Origin: Acholoe squamosa
Lineage: Eukaryota > Annelida > Polychaeta > Phyllodocida > Polynoidae
Length of the DNA: 64,000 bases
Direction of reading: 5' to 3'
NCBI GenBank assembly: GCA_949317995.1
Contig: OX439039.1
Location: forward strand, 17,413,282-17,477,281
The notes under the pieces were generated by a model, which was given only the letters and a program-made list of their open reading frames with translations, had not been told where the DNA came from and did not search any database. Made by a program: the position numbers and the translations under genes. Below are positions 30,481-42,552 of this stretch, piece after piece (position 1 is the first letter of the stretch; each line of letters opens with the position of its first letter).

Positions 30481-33400
30481 TTCTCCTAAATCAGGGAATG
30501 AATGAGGTGGTTCACTTCAAACATCATTTACACAAGGATATTTATCTGAAGTGTTTCCAGGAAGGCTGTTAGTAAATTTCTAGGAAACACACATTTCAAA
30601 CTTGGTATACAACACGAATTACAGCTCAACTTTTTTTCAAGGGAGGTAAAGCCAAAGTCGATACCTGTACTTAAACAGAGGCCACAACGGTCTTCCATTG
30701 CGAATCCATGCAGGAATTTGTATGGGGAGAAGAGCACCCAAGGACACAAATTGCAGCTCATGCATTGTGCTGTGCTGTGATTGGAGGGCTTTGGTAGTGA
30801 TTGTGATTGGTTGGTGTGATGGCTGTGATGACGCGGCTAATGACCATTTAATGAAGTCTTAATTACCTTCACATGCTCACAAACACACATCCAGCCTTCA
30901 AATGTTCTTTAAGCATTTAACGTGCATAACGTATCGATGCATCAGATATATGAATGTAGCCCTCAAGGGGAGCTTTATGGCACACTTAACAAGATATCCG
31001 TTCTCTTAGGGAAGGAAGTAAGAAAGGGTATATCATATACTGCCTATGTTACACAAAAATGACAATTATCACGATGATTACACAGAGACCACTTGTATCG
31101 GATTTTAATCGACTTTTTATTGACTTGATTCCAGTACTGGTCCTTGAACCCATTCCCATGACGTGATATTGATACGCGTAGGATTTAAACGTGACAAACC
31201 TTTTGCAAAAAGACCTCACAAAAACTGCAAAAGGCCCTCAGACTATGCAATAAGGATTCCCTTTGTCCTTGGCGGATGCACGCTAAATTAAACTACTTGA
31301 TTACAACGACCCCCTTCCCCAACCATCCCCCACCCCTACCTTTAGTGTCTGTGCCAGGGTAAAAGATGAAACGACCTACCGGTCAAATATTGACAATTAT
31401 CTGCGACAATAAAGTCGTTGGCGGGCGGCCAGAGAGGACGTAGCAAGAACTCAGCTGCACCAGGTCCACGTAATATCTGGCGGCAAACCAACATTCTGAG
31501 AACAAAAACTAATCATTTCTTCTCCCTCTGCCCTTTTTAGGATCCTTCTCATTTTTTGTTTCCTTTTTAATTTGTTGTTGGTGCGTTGGTTTCTGATTTT
31601 TTAAATCGTTAATTTCCATTCGTTTGAGATGGGATGTCAAGTATTCCGACAAGCATCCTCGGGAGTGTAACAATATCCGTGGGGTATGGATGAGATGAGC
31701 AGGGGCTGAGCACGGGGATGGGGAAGGGTTGTGGTGAGGGAGGGGCAGGGTTGATAGTGGAAGGCAGGTGGGGGGGGGGGTGGTAGTGTTGGTGGGAGGG
31801 GGGGGGATTGAAGACCAGCTCAGGCAGCAGCATTTTCCCTCTCATGTTTTATGGAGTCAAATGAAGCATCACCCCACTTTCTCTTCAGCCTACACCTGCT
31901 CGGCCATGCCCCCTGTACACAGATAATAGAACCTGGATCATTGCTGGACCAGGGGTAACTCCACATCCTCCTCTTTTATCATCGCCCAACTCTTTCCCGT
32001 CCTTCCTCCCTCTGTTAAGATCATAGGGCAGTTACCCCCTTAAGATTAGCCTCAATGCCCTTTTGAATCCATGTGTAATGGTTATGCACCATGGATGTAC
32101 TGGGAGTAGTAAATCGCTCACCTTGCATATAGGTCCTGTATTATATAGGCATGAACATAGCTCTGGTGAGTTACTCACCTGGGCTGCATTTATCCAATAT
32201 GAAGCCAGAAAAATAAGGTACATTACTCAAAGGATTAATGCTTCCTTGGTACTACTCTCTTGATCATCATCCTATGGGCATCGACTAATCACAAATGACA
32301 TTAATTGGGAGTTTGGTTTGTCAGCGTGCCAAAAGTTAAATGACCGACATAAATACCGTTCATCTTTGGACTCCTCGTTCTCTGGAGGGTTTTGCCAAAG
32401 GAAGACGAGGAAGAACCTCTGTAAATCTTTTCAGAGAGCACTGAGGAAAACGTGTATGGCCTAACTCGTTTTCAGAGTGTTGACAAAAAAAAGACTCACA
32501 GCAGAATGCATGGAAAACTCTTTTTGAGAAGTGAGAAAACGTACATGCTACATGCAAATGATTATCAAAAGAATCTTTTAGCAATACAAAAACGTGCACG
32601 TTTTCTTTTTGGGTTCACGTTTCCTTTGTGGCAAGCCCCTCCAGTTTCCCTATTTGTGGTTTTCTTGGCCCTCTAGTTCTCTATCCCTTTGACCTCGATC
32701 CCCCTGATCACACATGTGTTAAGGCCCATGCTTACCCCTGACTGATGTGTTTGAGACAAAGAGAAAAGCCATGCTCAGAAACATGCAAGGCATGGTGTGG
32801 TTACATGCCACGTGTCTAATACCCCGTGCTGCCATGTGTTAACAAAGACAGAGCGGTTAGATCTAGATACCCCCTTTGTCATTGCCTCTCTTGTCTCCTA
32901 GATCCAAAACCCTGAATATCATCTGAATGGTGTGTGTCCTTCTAATCATTTCTCATGGCATGCCCTCTTCAGCTCTTAGAGGGCCACATGCTGCTTAAAT
33001 GGCCATTTCTCATTAGGAATGAATTAGGCCAGGGCAACTAACTCACCATTGCTGCATTCACGCATCATGAAATAATGGCGAGTAACTCACCAGCATAATG
33101 CCTTCCCATAATTGCACATGTATAAGTAACTCTCCAGCATAATGCCATCCCATAATTGCATGCATGATCCTCTGGGAAACACATTCTAGCATTAGTTAGT
33201 AAGTTAGTATAGCACTAACATTACCCTCTGTCTGATGGGAAGAACTGTGAAAGTAGTGCCTGGTTCTGTAGATGACTACCAGATGGCAGAACAGCTGTGT
33301 GGCCCTACTACTACTTCTATCATAGATAGATTACCTTTATATCAATAAACAATATTATTATATAGGCTTGACATAGAATTGATCCTTTATCCTTGTAGTC

Positions 33401-33519
33401 ATAAAAGATTTAGGTGTATGTTTTTATATATAGCCCCTATCATAAAGCTATACATGCAGCTGTGGTAGTCGATATAGTCTGTGAGCTTCAAGATTTAGAT
33501 CATGGTGTCATAATTAAGT
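30481..33519 (+). other. Non-coding DNA, no gene recognised
   Basis: Includes G-rich runs at 31768-31807 and dispersed-family motifs at 32161-32190 (inverted GGTGAGT/ACTCACC) and 33040-33100. No exon is supported. Confidence 0.4.
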
Positions 33520-33625
33520 GGACTATCACAGCAGAATCGATGGCATACTGGTAACACGTTTGTCTCACAATGGAAAGGTCTTGGGTTCATTACTGTGTCA
33601 ACCCATTGTATTTGAACTTTTCCTT
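33520..33625 (+). repeat. tRNA-derived SINE head (degenerate)
   Basis: Box A-like TGGCATACTGGTAA at 33541-33554 and box B-like GGGTTCATTAC at 33583-33593 lie at tRNA spacing, with GTTTGTCTCACAA in the anticodon-arm position. The acceptor arm does not pair, so this is a SINE or pseudo-tRNA rather than a tRNA gene. Confidence 0.5.
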
Positions 33626-33810
33626 TTGGTAGCATGGCTGAACAAATCTCTGCTGTAGTTACCACCTTTAATATACCTATAGACTAAACTAGTGAATTAC
33701 CCGACAATGGAACTAAAGCAGTGATTTCAAGGTTATGACATTATCTCAGTAAATATATTACTGGCAATAGGCTAACATTGAAAATATCTTGGGCCTATTA
33801 AGCTTATAAG

Positions 33811-33873
33811 ATGACTTGAACCCACTTCCCTGACATTGAGAGTCCTACCCTCTACTGCCTGAGCTAGTGGGGC
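33811..33873 (-). repeat. tRNA-Lys-like SINE head (minus strand)
   Basis: Box A TAGCTCAGGCAGTAGAGGG (33848-33866) and box B GGGTTCAAGTC (33813-33823) follow a GCCC start, closely like animal tRNA-Lys. The anticodon stem and 3' acceptor do not pair, so a tRNA-derived SINE or pseudogene is more likely than a tRNA gene. Confidence 0.6.
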
Positions 33874-33899
33874 TGTTGTTGATTTGCGGCAGACACACA

Positions 33900-35098
33900 C
33901 CTAATATTCCCATGTAGGCCTTTAGCTCAGGTTATATTTTAATAGAAGAATGCATTGTTACAAGGTGGTGGTGTTTGGGATTGTTGTCAGGTAGGTATAC
34001 TAGATCATATATTCATACTTCTGGTACAATGCATACCTGTACCACTGCACTTATGTTCAGGTTTGATATAACCTAGGTCTATATGCCGACTAAACATAGG
34101 ATCTACTTCTTGTGGTGCCCAATGATACCCTGCATATAATCAGTCTGTACAGGTTGTATCCCACAATGCATGGCACAGAAGATCAGGGGTTACTACGAGT
34201 AAGGTAGTAACATCTGGTATCAGGTTACTCATTGCCTACACCCCTAAAGCCCAATATGATAAAAGCATGGTACCAAAAGGTTCTGCTCGTGTGTGAGGTC
34301 CTTCCATCCACATGATCAACCTGGCACGTTCTGATTGGCCAGTGGTCACTAATACCCGACTGCCTCATAGATTTCCTCTGCTAACCAGCAGAAATTGCCA
34401 TCTGCACTGCGCAAGCAGATCTTGTGCTTTATCTTTGACGTTCAGTATGCTTGAAAATGCACTTGCAAGTTTGTTCAGGCGATGGTGGCGCCACCTTTAC
34501 CTCTAACCCTGCTCCCCTAGTCCATGTCCCTTTCCCTGCCCTGTCCCTGCCACCTTTGTGGAAATACCAATACATGAATGCATCCTATCCACTGGTTGTC
34601 ATGATACAGGAATACAGCCAGGGTGAATAACTCGCACATGCATCATCAAACTACTGCGTAGGTACCATCCCGAAGGGCTGAACACAACAAATCTATGTAC
34701 TGATGCTTTTTTCTGTGTAAAATAAGATTAAACCAGATAGAATATGCTGCATAGGTTGTCAAGGCCTTTATTTGTTAGCATTCACCTTCCTTCATTATAA
34801 TTGTGGCTAATTCCTGTCCAACATGTTTAAAAGGTTTGTATGGCCATCATCAGTGCCAGCCGTCCATGAGTTCATTTATTGCTGACTGACACCTTATACC
34901 TCCCCCCATGACCAACATGCTGCATATTCACACTAACACTAGTCTTATTAAGTTACAAAGGGGGAGACAAGAATATAAACAGAATATTCCTCTCCAGGGT
35001 AATACGGACACCTTTATGCAGTAAGCTCAGTATAGTAGAATACTCCTAGAGAAAGACTATATAAACATGTGCTATTAAGGCAGTATTTCAGACCTGGA
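33900..35098 (+). other. Non-coding DNA, no gene recognised
   Basis: No splice-bounded frame or transposon end was seen. A decayed dispersed-family motif lies near 34635. Confidence 0.4.
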
Positions 35099-35250
35099 TC
35101 TCTCTGTTTGTCTCTGTCTATGTCTTTGTCTCTGTCTATGTCTCTGTGTCTCTGTCTCTCTGTCTCTCTCTGTCTCTGTTCTACCTGTCTCTCTGTCTCT
35201 GTCTCTGTGTCTGTCTGTCTCTCCCTCTCTCCCTCTCTCTCTCTCTCTTT

Positions 35251-35300
<50 letters not shown>

Positions 35301-35399
35301 CTGTCTGTCTGTCTCTGTTCTGCCTGTCTGTCTGTCTCTGTCTCTGTCTGTCTCCCTCTCTCTCTCTATCTCTCTCTCTATCTATCTATATATTTCTCT
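35099..35399 (+). repeat. TCTC/TCTG microsatellite
   Basis: About 300 bp of pyrimidine-rich TCTC and TCTG repeats. The two long Ser/Leu frames across it are artefacts of the repeat. Confidence 0.95.
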
Positions 35400-37629
35400 C
35401 TACAGTTGTCTGAATGAACCAAGCTGCTCCTAGTGTCCTCAACCCTTACCTTACAAGAACATTACTTATCTAATGCATGATCTTTTCCTTAGTTTCCTTT
35501 CAATGCTGATACCATTGCAAGCCTATGCCTATTGAGACAGGCCCTGAAGCTCATGGATGCCCACACGGCAAGCATCCATGAGGGGGTCCTGTTCTGGTGA
35601 CTTTACATAATTTAGTAGCAGCTGTTAGCTAAAGGAACTAGTCCCTTTGTAAATGTATTCCTACACTATGCTACAGGAAGTAGTCCATTTGTAAATGTAT
35701 ATCTACGCTGGGCTACAAGAAGTAGTACCTTTGTAAATATATTATATTTCTACACAAGGCTGAAGGTTGGTACTCAAGACTCCAGGCGGAGATAGGTTTG
35801 CTGTTTGTTCTTTGTCAAAAGAAAAGCCAGTATTCCACCAGAGCCGACTGTTCCGAATTTCTGCCTCACTGAGAATTGAATGCAATCGAAAGGGATACAA
35901 AATGGAGCAATCTCAAAACCTTAGCCCTATACCCCCGATCTCTGAACGTATTCATCGTCGGATTTCCGGTGTGTAGCAGCATTAAGCCTGCTTTATGCCG
36001 TGTACCAGCGGCGGACGTCCATTTGTCGTCTACTTTAACAAGACGTGGCGGGAACGCTGACATATTGCCGTTGTCACGTGGTGCGCCGTTAGGCCAGCTT
36101 TTCTCACTTCCGGTCATGAATTTTTAAAACCTGAGCCCCCCAGGTGCAGCGTTCCTCTGTATTGCACTTGAAACCACCCACGATATACAGTATCTAGATT
36201 ATCCGGATGGTGTCACTCATCTTTAATAGCCTATCGTTTATACAAGGTGTTGAGATCTGGACTAATAAAAGAACTAGATGTGTTTACCCAGTTTAACCCA
36301 AATGCGTGTATACATAGTTTTATTATAAACATACATGTGCATGCATTTGGGTCTATCACTGTGTGAGTAGGCAATGTACCGGGGTATATCGCTTTGCCTA
36401 GCAAAATTCAAAGATGGTTTAGCCACTTCAGGACTGGCCTGAATTCTATGCACAGTCGCCACCTTTGGCCGCAGCCTTGGATATAATCCACACACCACGC
36501 TAAAGTTTGAACGGTCCAACAAAGAAGGAGCTGACATGTGCTCTATGTAATCAGTAAATGGCAGTAGCTAAGAAATAGACAATTATTACAATTACAATTA
36601 CAATTTTATTTCACATCCTCATCAGAGGTAAAGGAAAGAAAATAAGAAAAGAAATCAGCTCTAGCCGATAGTTACAATGGCTTCACTGAGTTACAAGTGT
36701 ATAAACATTACAATTGTGATAATAAGTTTACATATAAATGAATGCAAATACTTGAAACAGAAAAAGATCAACTTAGTACCTGACTATGTACATTTGAAGT
36801 AGGACACAAAAGTACTACTGATAATACTTCATCCAGCGGATGTGAGGGCCAGGCAAATCTGGCAGTACCAATAAAATAAGTTGAGATTCTCGGTCTCCAG
36901 CACCGATGAGCACCATGTTGACTTGTAAACGGTGTGAAGACGGTATGAGGTATAAGAGCACCACACAAACTACCTAATTAGACTAGTGTGTCCTAATGAC
37001 AATATAAAGTACAGTACACAACTCTAGCTATCCAACTTTTATCTATCCACCATGGACCAAATTGACCACTTTACCAAGTCATGCGTTTAAGTCAAGTGTA
37101 GTATATGCAAAAGGGAATATGCCCCAGGCATTCATTACAGAAGTGAAGACTCGATATAATAACATGTACCTCCAAATAATATGAGAAAGTAAAAAAGAAT
37201 CTTGTTCCTTTATTTTCTATTTGGTGTCTAGCTTAAGAACCTCATGAAATAAAGAGCGTATGCTGTACATCGTGGTTACTTGGAAAACGATACATATTAC
37301 CGTGTTCAAAGTCTTTCCTAAGTAGTATAGAGAAATGGGGAGTTGTCCTAGGTTTGCCTTAATTCAGAGAGATGGCAGATTAATTGTCTGAATGGTAGAT
37401 TAGATTTACTCGATAAAGCCACCGGGTATATCACAGCCAGACTTCCAGCCGCTTCCAGACTGTCTTATTACTCGCCGAGAGGAATATAATCAAATGGCCA
37501 TTTTAGACGGACCAAAAGTAATGTTCTGCCTTGCCCTCCCTGTTCAATGGGTAAGATCTAATAAGTTAGTTTTTGATTCTCAAAAACTCCTCCTCTGCTT
37601 TATGGTAAAGCCTACATTGCTTGGTGTAT
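35400..37629 (+). other. Non-coding DNA with a possible LINE/SINE 3' tail
   Basis: TTACAA repeats at 36585-36608 abut a GATGAGGATGTGAAATAAAATT-like sequence on the minus strand. Such a short tandem tail is typical of the 3' ends of CR1/L2-like retroposons, so a minus-strand remnant may extend over 36585-36970. No exon is supported. Confidence 0.35.
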
Positions 37630-37636
37630 CTAAGGT

Positions 37637-37732
37637 AACGTGTCCTTTACATTGTAACCAAGGTTACATGTTCTGATTAGCCTACATTGTTTGAAGTAGC
37701 ATTTACTTCTATTGTTACTATGGTAATTATGT
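37637..37732. promoter_or_regulatory. Cluster of RFX/X-box-like palindromes
   Basis: GTAACC-AA-GGTTAC at 37654-37667 is a perfect 14-bp palindrome of X-box form. Nearby are GGTAAC (37634-37639) and GTTACTATGGTAAT (about 37718-37731). Binding is inferred from the motif only. Confidence 0.35.
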
Positions 37733-37740
37733 TTTAGCTG

Positions 37741-38899
37741 ATCTAACACAACAAGCTGCAAACTTTGATGTGGCATCTTTGTCTCAGCATCGATTTCCTA
37801 TAGTTATTCATATCAAGGATATTGAATGAAAAACTAGCTTTGAAGTCCCTCGGCTTGTTGCCTTATTTTCCACACACGCCGCTGCTTCCAGTCAATTTAC
37901 ATACCCACAAAACAATGGACATCATCTTAATCCAAGTCCGATTTGTACTATTACCGAGCCCGATAAGCATGTTCATTGATGGAAAAAGCAGCTCACCGAC
38001 AGAAGCGGTTTAATGTCGGTGATTAGCAGGCTTTCTTTGAACTGGCATCCATCGCAGGGCTGTTAGGCTATAGAAGGAGGCAGGGTACTTAGGGAACCTT
38101 ATCTTTAGTAGCGGTGGATGATAAAGATGCCATGTTGGATTTGTGGGGTCCGGAGATGAAAGCGAGGCAGTGACCTCACAATGTCACGATGAGGCTTTTT
38201 CAAAGGTCGAACACCTCCCATGCTGTAATGTGACCTGCTGCAGTGGGCAATTAATGGGGAAAGGAGAGACATGGGAAGATGAGGAGGTGGACAAACAGAC
38301 AAAGATGAAGTGGATTTGGCTGAGGATATCAAGGATCAGGATTGTTCAAGAGGATCGAGGAGTATCGAGTTGCAAGGTTGTCTTTCATAAGACGATTGAA
38401 GAAGAAAAAATGATGTTTTCAGTAAAAAGATAATCAGTTCCTGAGAGTTCCGAAAGTTTCGTTAGGCCTACTATACCATAATTTTAGTCATACTAGGGAC
38501 TGTGATATAGGTCTATAAATAGCTGCATTTTGGGTCGTTACAATAGGGGGCCTATGTGATCCTTTTGTAGTACGGTATGAAAGCTTCTTTGCCCTTTTAG
38601 GATCTGCTTCTCCCGCTGCTTCTTTACTTCAGTCTCCGTTCTAGCATTATTAGTTTTGATGAGGTGCATTTTGCTAGGGCTCTCTCAGAATGACACCTTA
38701 TGTTTTCCAATCACAAACACACATTCAGTTCTCCATGAAAATTGACACCTCTGCATTGACAGTTGACACTTCAGACTTGACAGCTGACATTAAAGCACAC
38801 TGACAGTGCTGGTAATGCTGACCCAATGCATGCGTCTCACACTGAGGCAAGAGGGCACATTAATGCGAGACTGGGGACTCTTCCTGACCCTGTGACCTC
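37741..38899 (+). other. Non-coding DNA, no gene recognised
   Basis: A 9-bp stem hairpin (TCACCGACA / TGTCGGTGA, 12-nt loop) lies at 37993-38022. Nothing else stands out. Confidence 0.4.
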
Positions 38900-39480
38900 T
38901 TCTCGCCAGATCTCACGAGATGTTGAACGGGCGTGCGTTGACGTCACGCCATCTGGTGTGGCCCTCTGGAATCACAGCGTCCTCCTGGTGGCACTTCCCA
39001 GTGTAACATCTAGCGGGCGTAGTGTGATGGATGTGAAAGGGAGAGAGAGAAAAGACTGAAAAGTGAGAGTAGATTATTTTTTGTGCTTTTTGTCAGAAAT
39101 AAAGAAACCATGAGAGCTGTCTGTAAACATAATAATAAAGCAAGGATGACACTGTACATTTTCCTTGCAAACTCATACGTTTAGCACAAAGTGTCCTATT
39201 TAAATCATATTCATTTGAATTATAGATATTAGAGATGAAAGGCCTCCATCTTCAAAGTCAAAGTACTTTCTTTTATCAAGATGTGATAGCCAATAATGCA
39301 TTTGAAAGCATCGATCAGTTTTCGCTGAGAACCATGTTTTGTGATGCAGGGTCCAGAGGCAAGGGACTAATGGCTAAGAAGATAACGGGAGGTCAGATGA
39401 GTCCAAGATAAACACCCTTCGGCAAATCTCGCGAGAACCCCGGGGTTCTCGAGGGGACAAATAGCATTAATATGGCTGCC
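38900..39480. promoter_or_regulatory. CpG-richer patch with CRE and TCTCGCGAGA motifs
   Basis: Contains a full CRE palindrome TGACGTCA (38939-38946), a perfect TCTCGCGAGA (39427-39436; known in animals as a core-promoter motif bound by BANP/Kaiso-type proteins) overlapping an 18-bp palindrome GAGAACCCC/GGGGTTCTC (39433-39450), then ATATGGCTGCC. This combination resembles a promoter; the strand and the gene it would serve are unknown. Confidence 0.4.
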
Positions 39481-41414
39481 CCCAGTGTGTGTCTGCACTC
39501 AATATATAAGCCAACACCATCGGTGTCAATTGAGAGATTTAGAGACTTGCCTCCTCTCCAAGAATATTATTATTTGAGTGATACCACCTGTCAATATTCG
39601 AGCCCCAATATACCCTGCCTCTCGTTTATGCATCTGTATTTTGAAGGGGGGTATCTCATTTCTTTGATTAAACCGTGGTCTCTCGCTTATATTCATTTCA
39701 GATTCAGAACGTTTGACATCCTATATATGATTATTCATTGTTTGAATGCAAAGGTTATCTCCCCTTTCCACTAGTTCTGTTCGTCTACCCTCCTCATTTG
39801 TGCCAATAAATCATCTGCTCACATTAATCTTCCTTGCAGATGGTGTCAGTTTAGGCTATGAGTGTCCTAGACTGCCCATCTTCCCAAGGTCTTTAGCCGA
39901 TTTGTACCTTTTGTTAGCAGCCAAGCCGATGTGAAAAACAACATGGCCGCCCCTGCGTCTGTGTGACAGCGGCCATGTAAAACACACAGGGGTTCATGGG
40001 ATTGACAAGGTGGGGAGACAGGACAATAGGGGTAAGGGGATTAGCATTGGAAGCTGGCGGGGTGAGATAAAGGGAGCAGCGGGAAGGGGTTCTCTAGTGT
40101 CTGTCAGGCAGAGAGGACAATTAGGGGGCAATCGGATTAGCATAGGGGTTAATGAGGTCATGGTCATATTATAAGATCAGATGTGGACATCAAAGTGTCA
40201 AACTGTGACAGTGGATCCCTTCTGTGGGGGTCGGGACAGGAGTGATCGATATGGGAGGGAACAAGATGTAATATGGTAGGAAAGGGTTGGAGTATGCTGA
40301 ACTCAAACCTTTCTCTGATATTCTAAAACTTTGGTTTCTGAACATAGATACTGATATTATATCCTCCTGGGTATACTCCACCTAATCATTAAACCTCAAT
40401 TCATAATACACTCAACACATTCATGGGGAAAAATACAGCTTAATTTGTTCCAAACCCTATCTGTAGTTTATCAGATGGCAGTTGAAACACTCTGAACACA
40501 GCTACCAATATTATGACATCCTCATCCTCTCAGATTAAGGCTATTTTTATTTTTAGTCTAGGTATTCATGGAATTTGGTGGACAGATCATCTTTTCACTT
40601 TTGTCAGGTGGCTATTCTTTTCACTTTGTTATTTTCTAGATAGGTGGGTTCCATCTGGTACCATGCAAGTTATGCACCTATGTTAACATACACATTTACC
40701 CTGAAGTGTGTCTGGGTGAGTACGAGTAAGGATGATGTTGTTGGAGACCACATCAGTATGCATGTATGCAGATCAATAGAGTACCTAATATAAGTCCCAA
40801 TGTCAACACACAGGGGAAGACAGAGGTGTGTTGGTGGGCTGGGGGAGTATCCAGACTTTGTATAAGGCATTTAAGCACTCTTTATGTCTGGCATATCCAA
40901 TAGCCATAAGGATTTTTATGAGGCATCATAGTGGCAAATCAGGATACTACATTAATACATTATGCAGCCCTTGAAGGGTTAACTGGATGTATATGGGGCA
41001 GGAAGGAACCGGGTCTTAAGCTGGAAGAGAAATATACCTTCAAAGGGATTAGACCGTATTAAAGCTGAAATGTTGACTAAAGGGATTTAGTCCTTTAAGG
41101 AAACCATGATGGAACAAGTGGCATACCAAAGGTTTACGTGGCATCATCATACGTCAATGCAGTGCCAGTCGGTATGTAGCCAGTGTTGTATTGGTGCACC
41201 GTGACAACTCTTTCATGAGTGTATCAAACCTTTTAAATATACTAGTGCAAACAGAGGACGGAAATATAACACCGTGCATTAAGAGAGTATGTGATCGTTA
41301 TATGTTAATTGATTAGATTAATTTCCTATACATTTACCTATCACACTGACATCGCTCTGAAACTAAAAATCACCTCCGTATTAATATTATGTGAAATATC
41401 CTTTTAGGAATTAG
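39481..41414 (+). other. Non-coding DNA, no gene recognised
   Basis: An open frame from 39472 (100 codons) has no known motif. An inverted pair ACATGGCCGC / GCGGCCATGT lies at 39941-39950 and 39969-39978. A dispersed-family copy (ATTATGCAGCCCTTGAAGGG) lies near 40961. Confidence 0.4.
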
Positions 41415-41419
41415 ATTAT

Positions 41420-41576
41420 CAGGGGCGTAGGAAAAGGGGGGGGGCCAAGGGGCCTGCCCCTCCCCCCAATAATGAGGAAGTTCCCTATATAAGCCTAGAT
41501 ATAAAAATATGGCAGGCCCCCCCAACCGAGACCCCTGGGCCCCCCCCCAAATAAAAATTTGCTTCCTACGCCCCTG
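41420..41576. mobile_element. hAT-like miniature inverted-repeat element
   Basis: Inverted ends CAGGGGCGTAGGAA / TTCCTACGCCCCTG frame 157 bp, flanked on both sides by ATTAT (41415-41419 and 41577-41581). A CAGGGG start is typical of hAT ends, but hAT normally duplicates 8 bp, so the class is tentative. The inside is GC-tract-rich and non-coding. Confidence 0.7.
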
Positions 41577-41779
41577 ATTATTTGTATTTATCTCATGATT
41601 CTGGCGTCTACAGTGCTTTTTTCTTGATAACTGGCATTCATTATCCTGCCATAACCGCACTCTGAGACCTTTGAATCGTCTTCAAGAAAGTGCAGGTTTC
41701 AACCTGGACATGTTAATAAATTGGAGAAGGATACAAAGTCACCCTTGCCATACATTTCCAGTTAAAACTGTTCAGGGTT

Positions 41780-41855
41780 CTATGGGGAATCGATCCCCGG
41801 CCACTGTGGCAAGAGACGGACTCGCTGTCCACTATACCAAGCTGAACGGTACTAG
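41780..41855 (-). repeat. tRNA-derived SINE head (minus strand)
   Basis: The minus strand has box A-like TTCAGCTTGGTATAGTGGAC (41827-41846) and box B GGGGATCGATTCCCC (41784-41798), whose arms pair. The acceptor ends do not match and a non-tRNA body (GAACAGTTTTAACTGGAAATG) follows toward 41750, which fits a SINE. Confidence 0.55.
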
Positions 41856-42431
41856 AAACCAATGTACATGAAGGATTTGAATATGTTATCTGACATAACT
41901 GATGTTTGCACACCTCATTTTGGATAGAATCCAATGGTGGCAGGTGGAGTTATTAACAGGGAAACATCCTAAGATATCCTAGATGAACATGCCATGGACT
42001 AAATTCTCCATATTGTTCTAAATAAATATAAACCCGCCCCGTCGTCCTGCTGCAGGCTGACCTACAAACAGGACCTTCCCACACTGTCAACACGAAGCCG
42101 AGCATGGTGGAGGTGGGTGACGAAACGTATCACTATGTAAAATCATTGGATTATCATTTATTTAGAAGAAAATGGACACAAAATGTAGGCGAACACCAAC
42201 TAGAGATCGTATATTTGTCGGTGCTAGAAGTACAGGACTTGACATGCTTGGATTCTCCCCGAAAAAATGTGTGTAAAGGTGGAGGTATATCGGGCAGAGT
42301 GACAACATGGCCACGACGGCTTGGCAAAGCAAGCGGATCACATGCACTTTCAAAACGTCTTCTCCTGGATTAATTCTGGGGTTATAAGGTAAGAAATTAA
42401 TACAAAATGGAGGAATAAGTGTGATAAATGC

Positions 42432-42552
42432 ATTAATCCATGTTATGAGAGAGCACTCATGGGTTTAGGGTTCGATATTCCACTCCCTGCTGTGCGGGTC
42501 GTGGAATATCGAACCCTAAACCCACTTGTGCTGTCTCATAACATGGATTAAT
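42432..42552. repeat. Long hairpin with 52-bp arms
   Basis: Arms 42432-42483 and 42501-42552 are inverted copies with four mismatches and a 17-nt loop. The inner arm includes GGGTTTAGGGTTCGATATTC. It has the form of a snapback MITE or cruciform. No flanking duplication was found. Confidence 0.85.

Noticed and set aside
33811..33873. Functional tRNA-Lys gene
   Set aside because: Anticodon stem and acceptor stem do not pair; only the A and B boxes are preserved.
35069..35433. Ser/Leu-rich plus-strand proteins
   Set aside because: They are translations of the TCTC/TCTG microsatellite.
42058..42389. Possible semaphorin exon between CTGCAG and ATAAG|GTAAGA
   Set aside because: All three frames are closed before the donor, and no Sema-like residues are seen.
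42460..42475. TTTAGGG as a telomeric repeat
   Set aside because: Only one or two units, inside a hairpin arm; no array.
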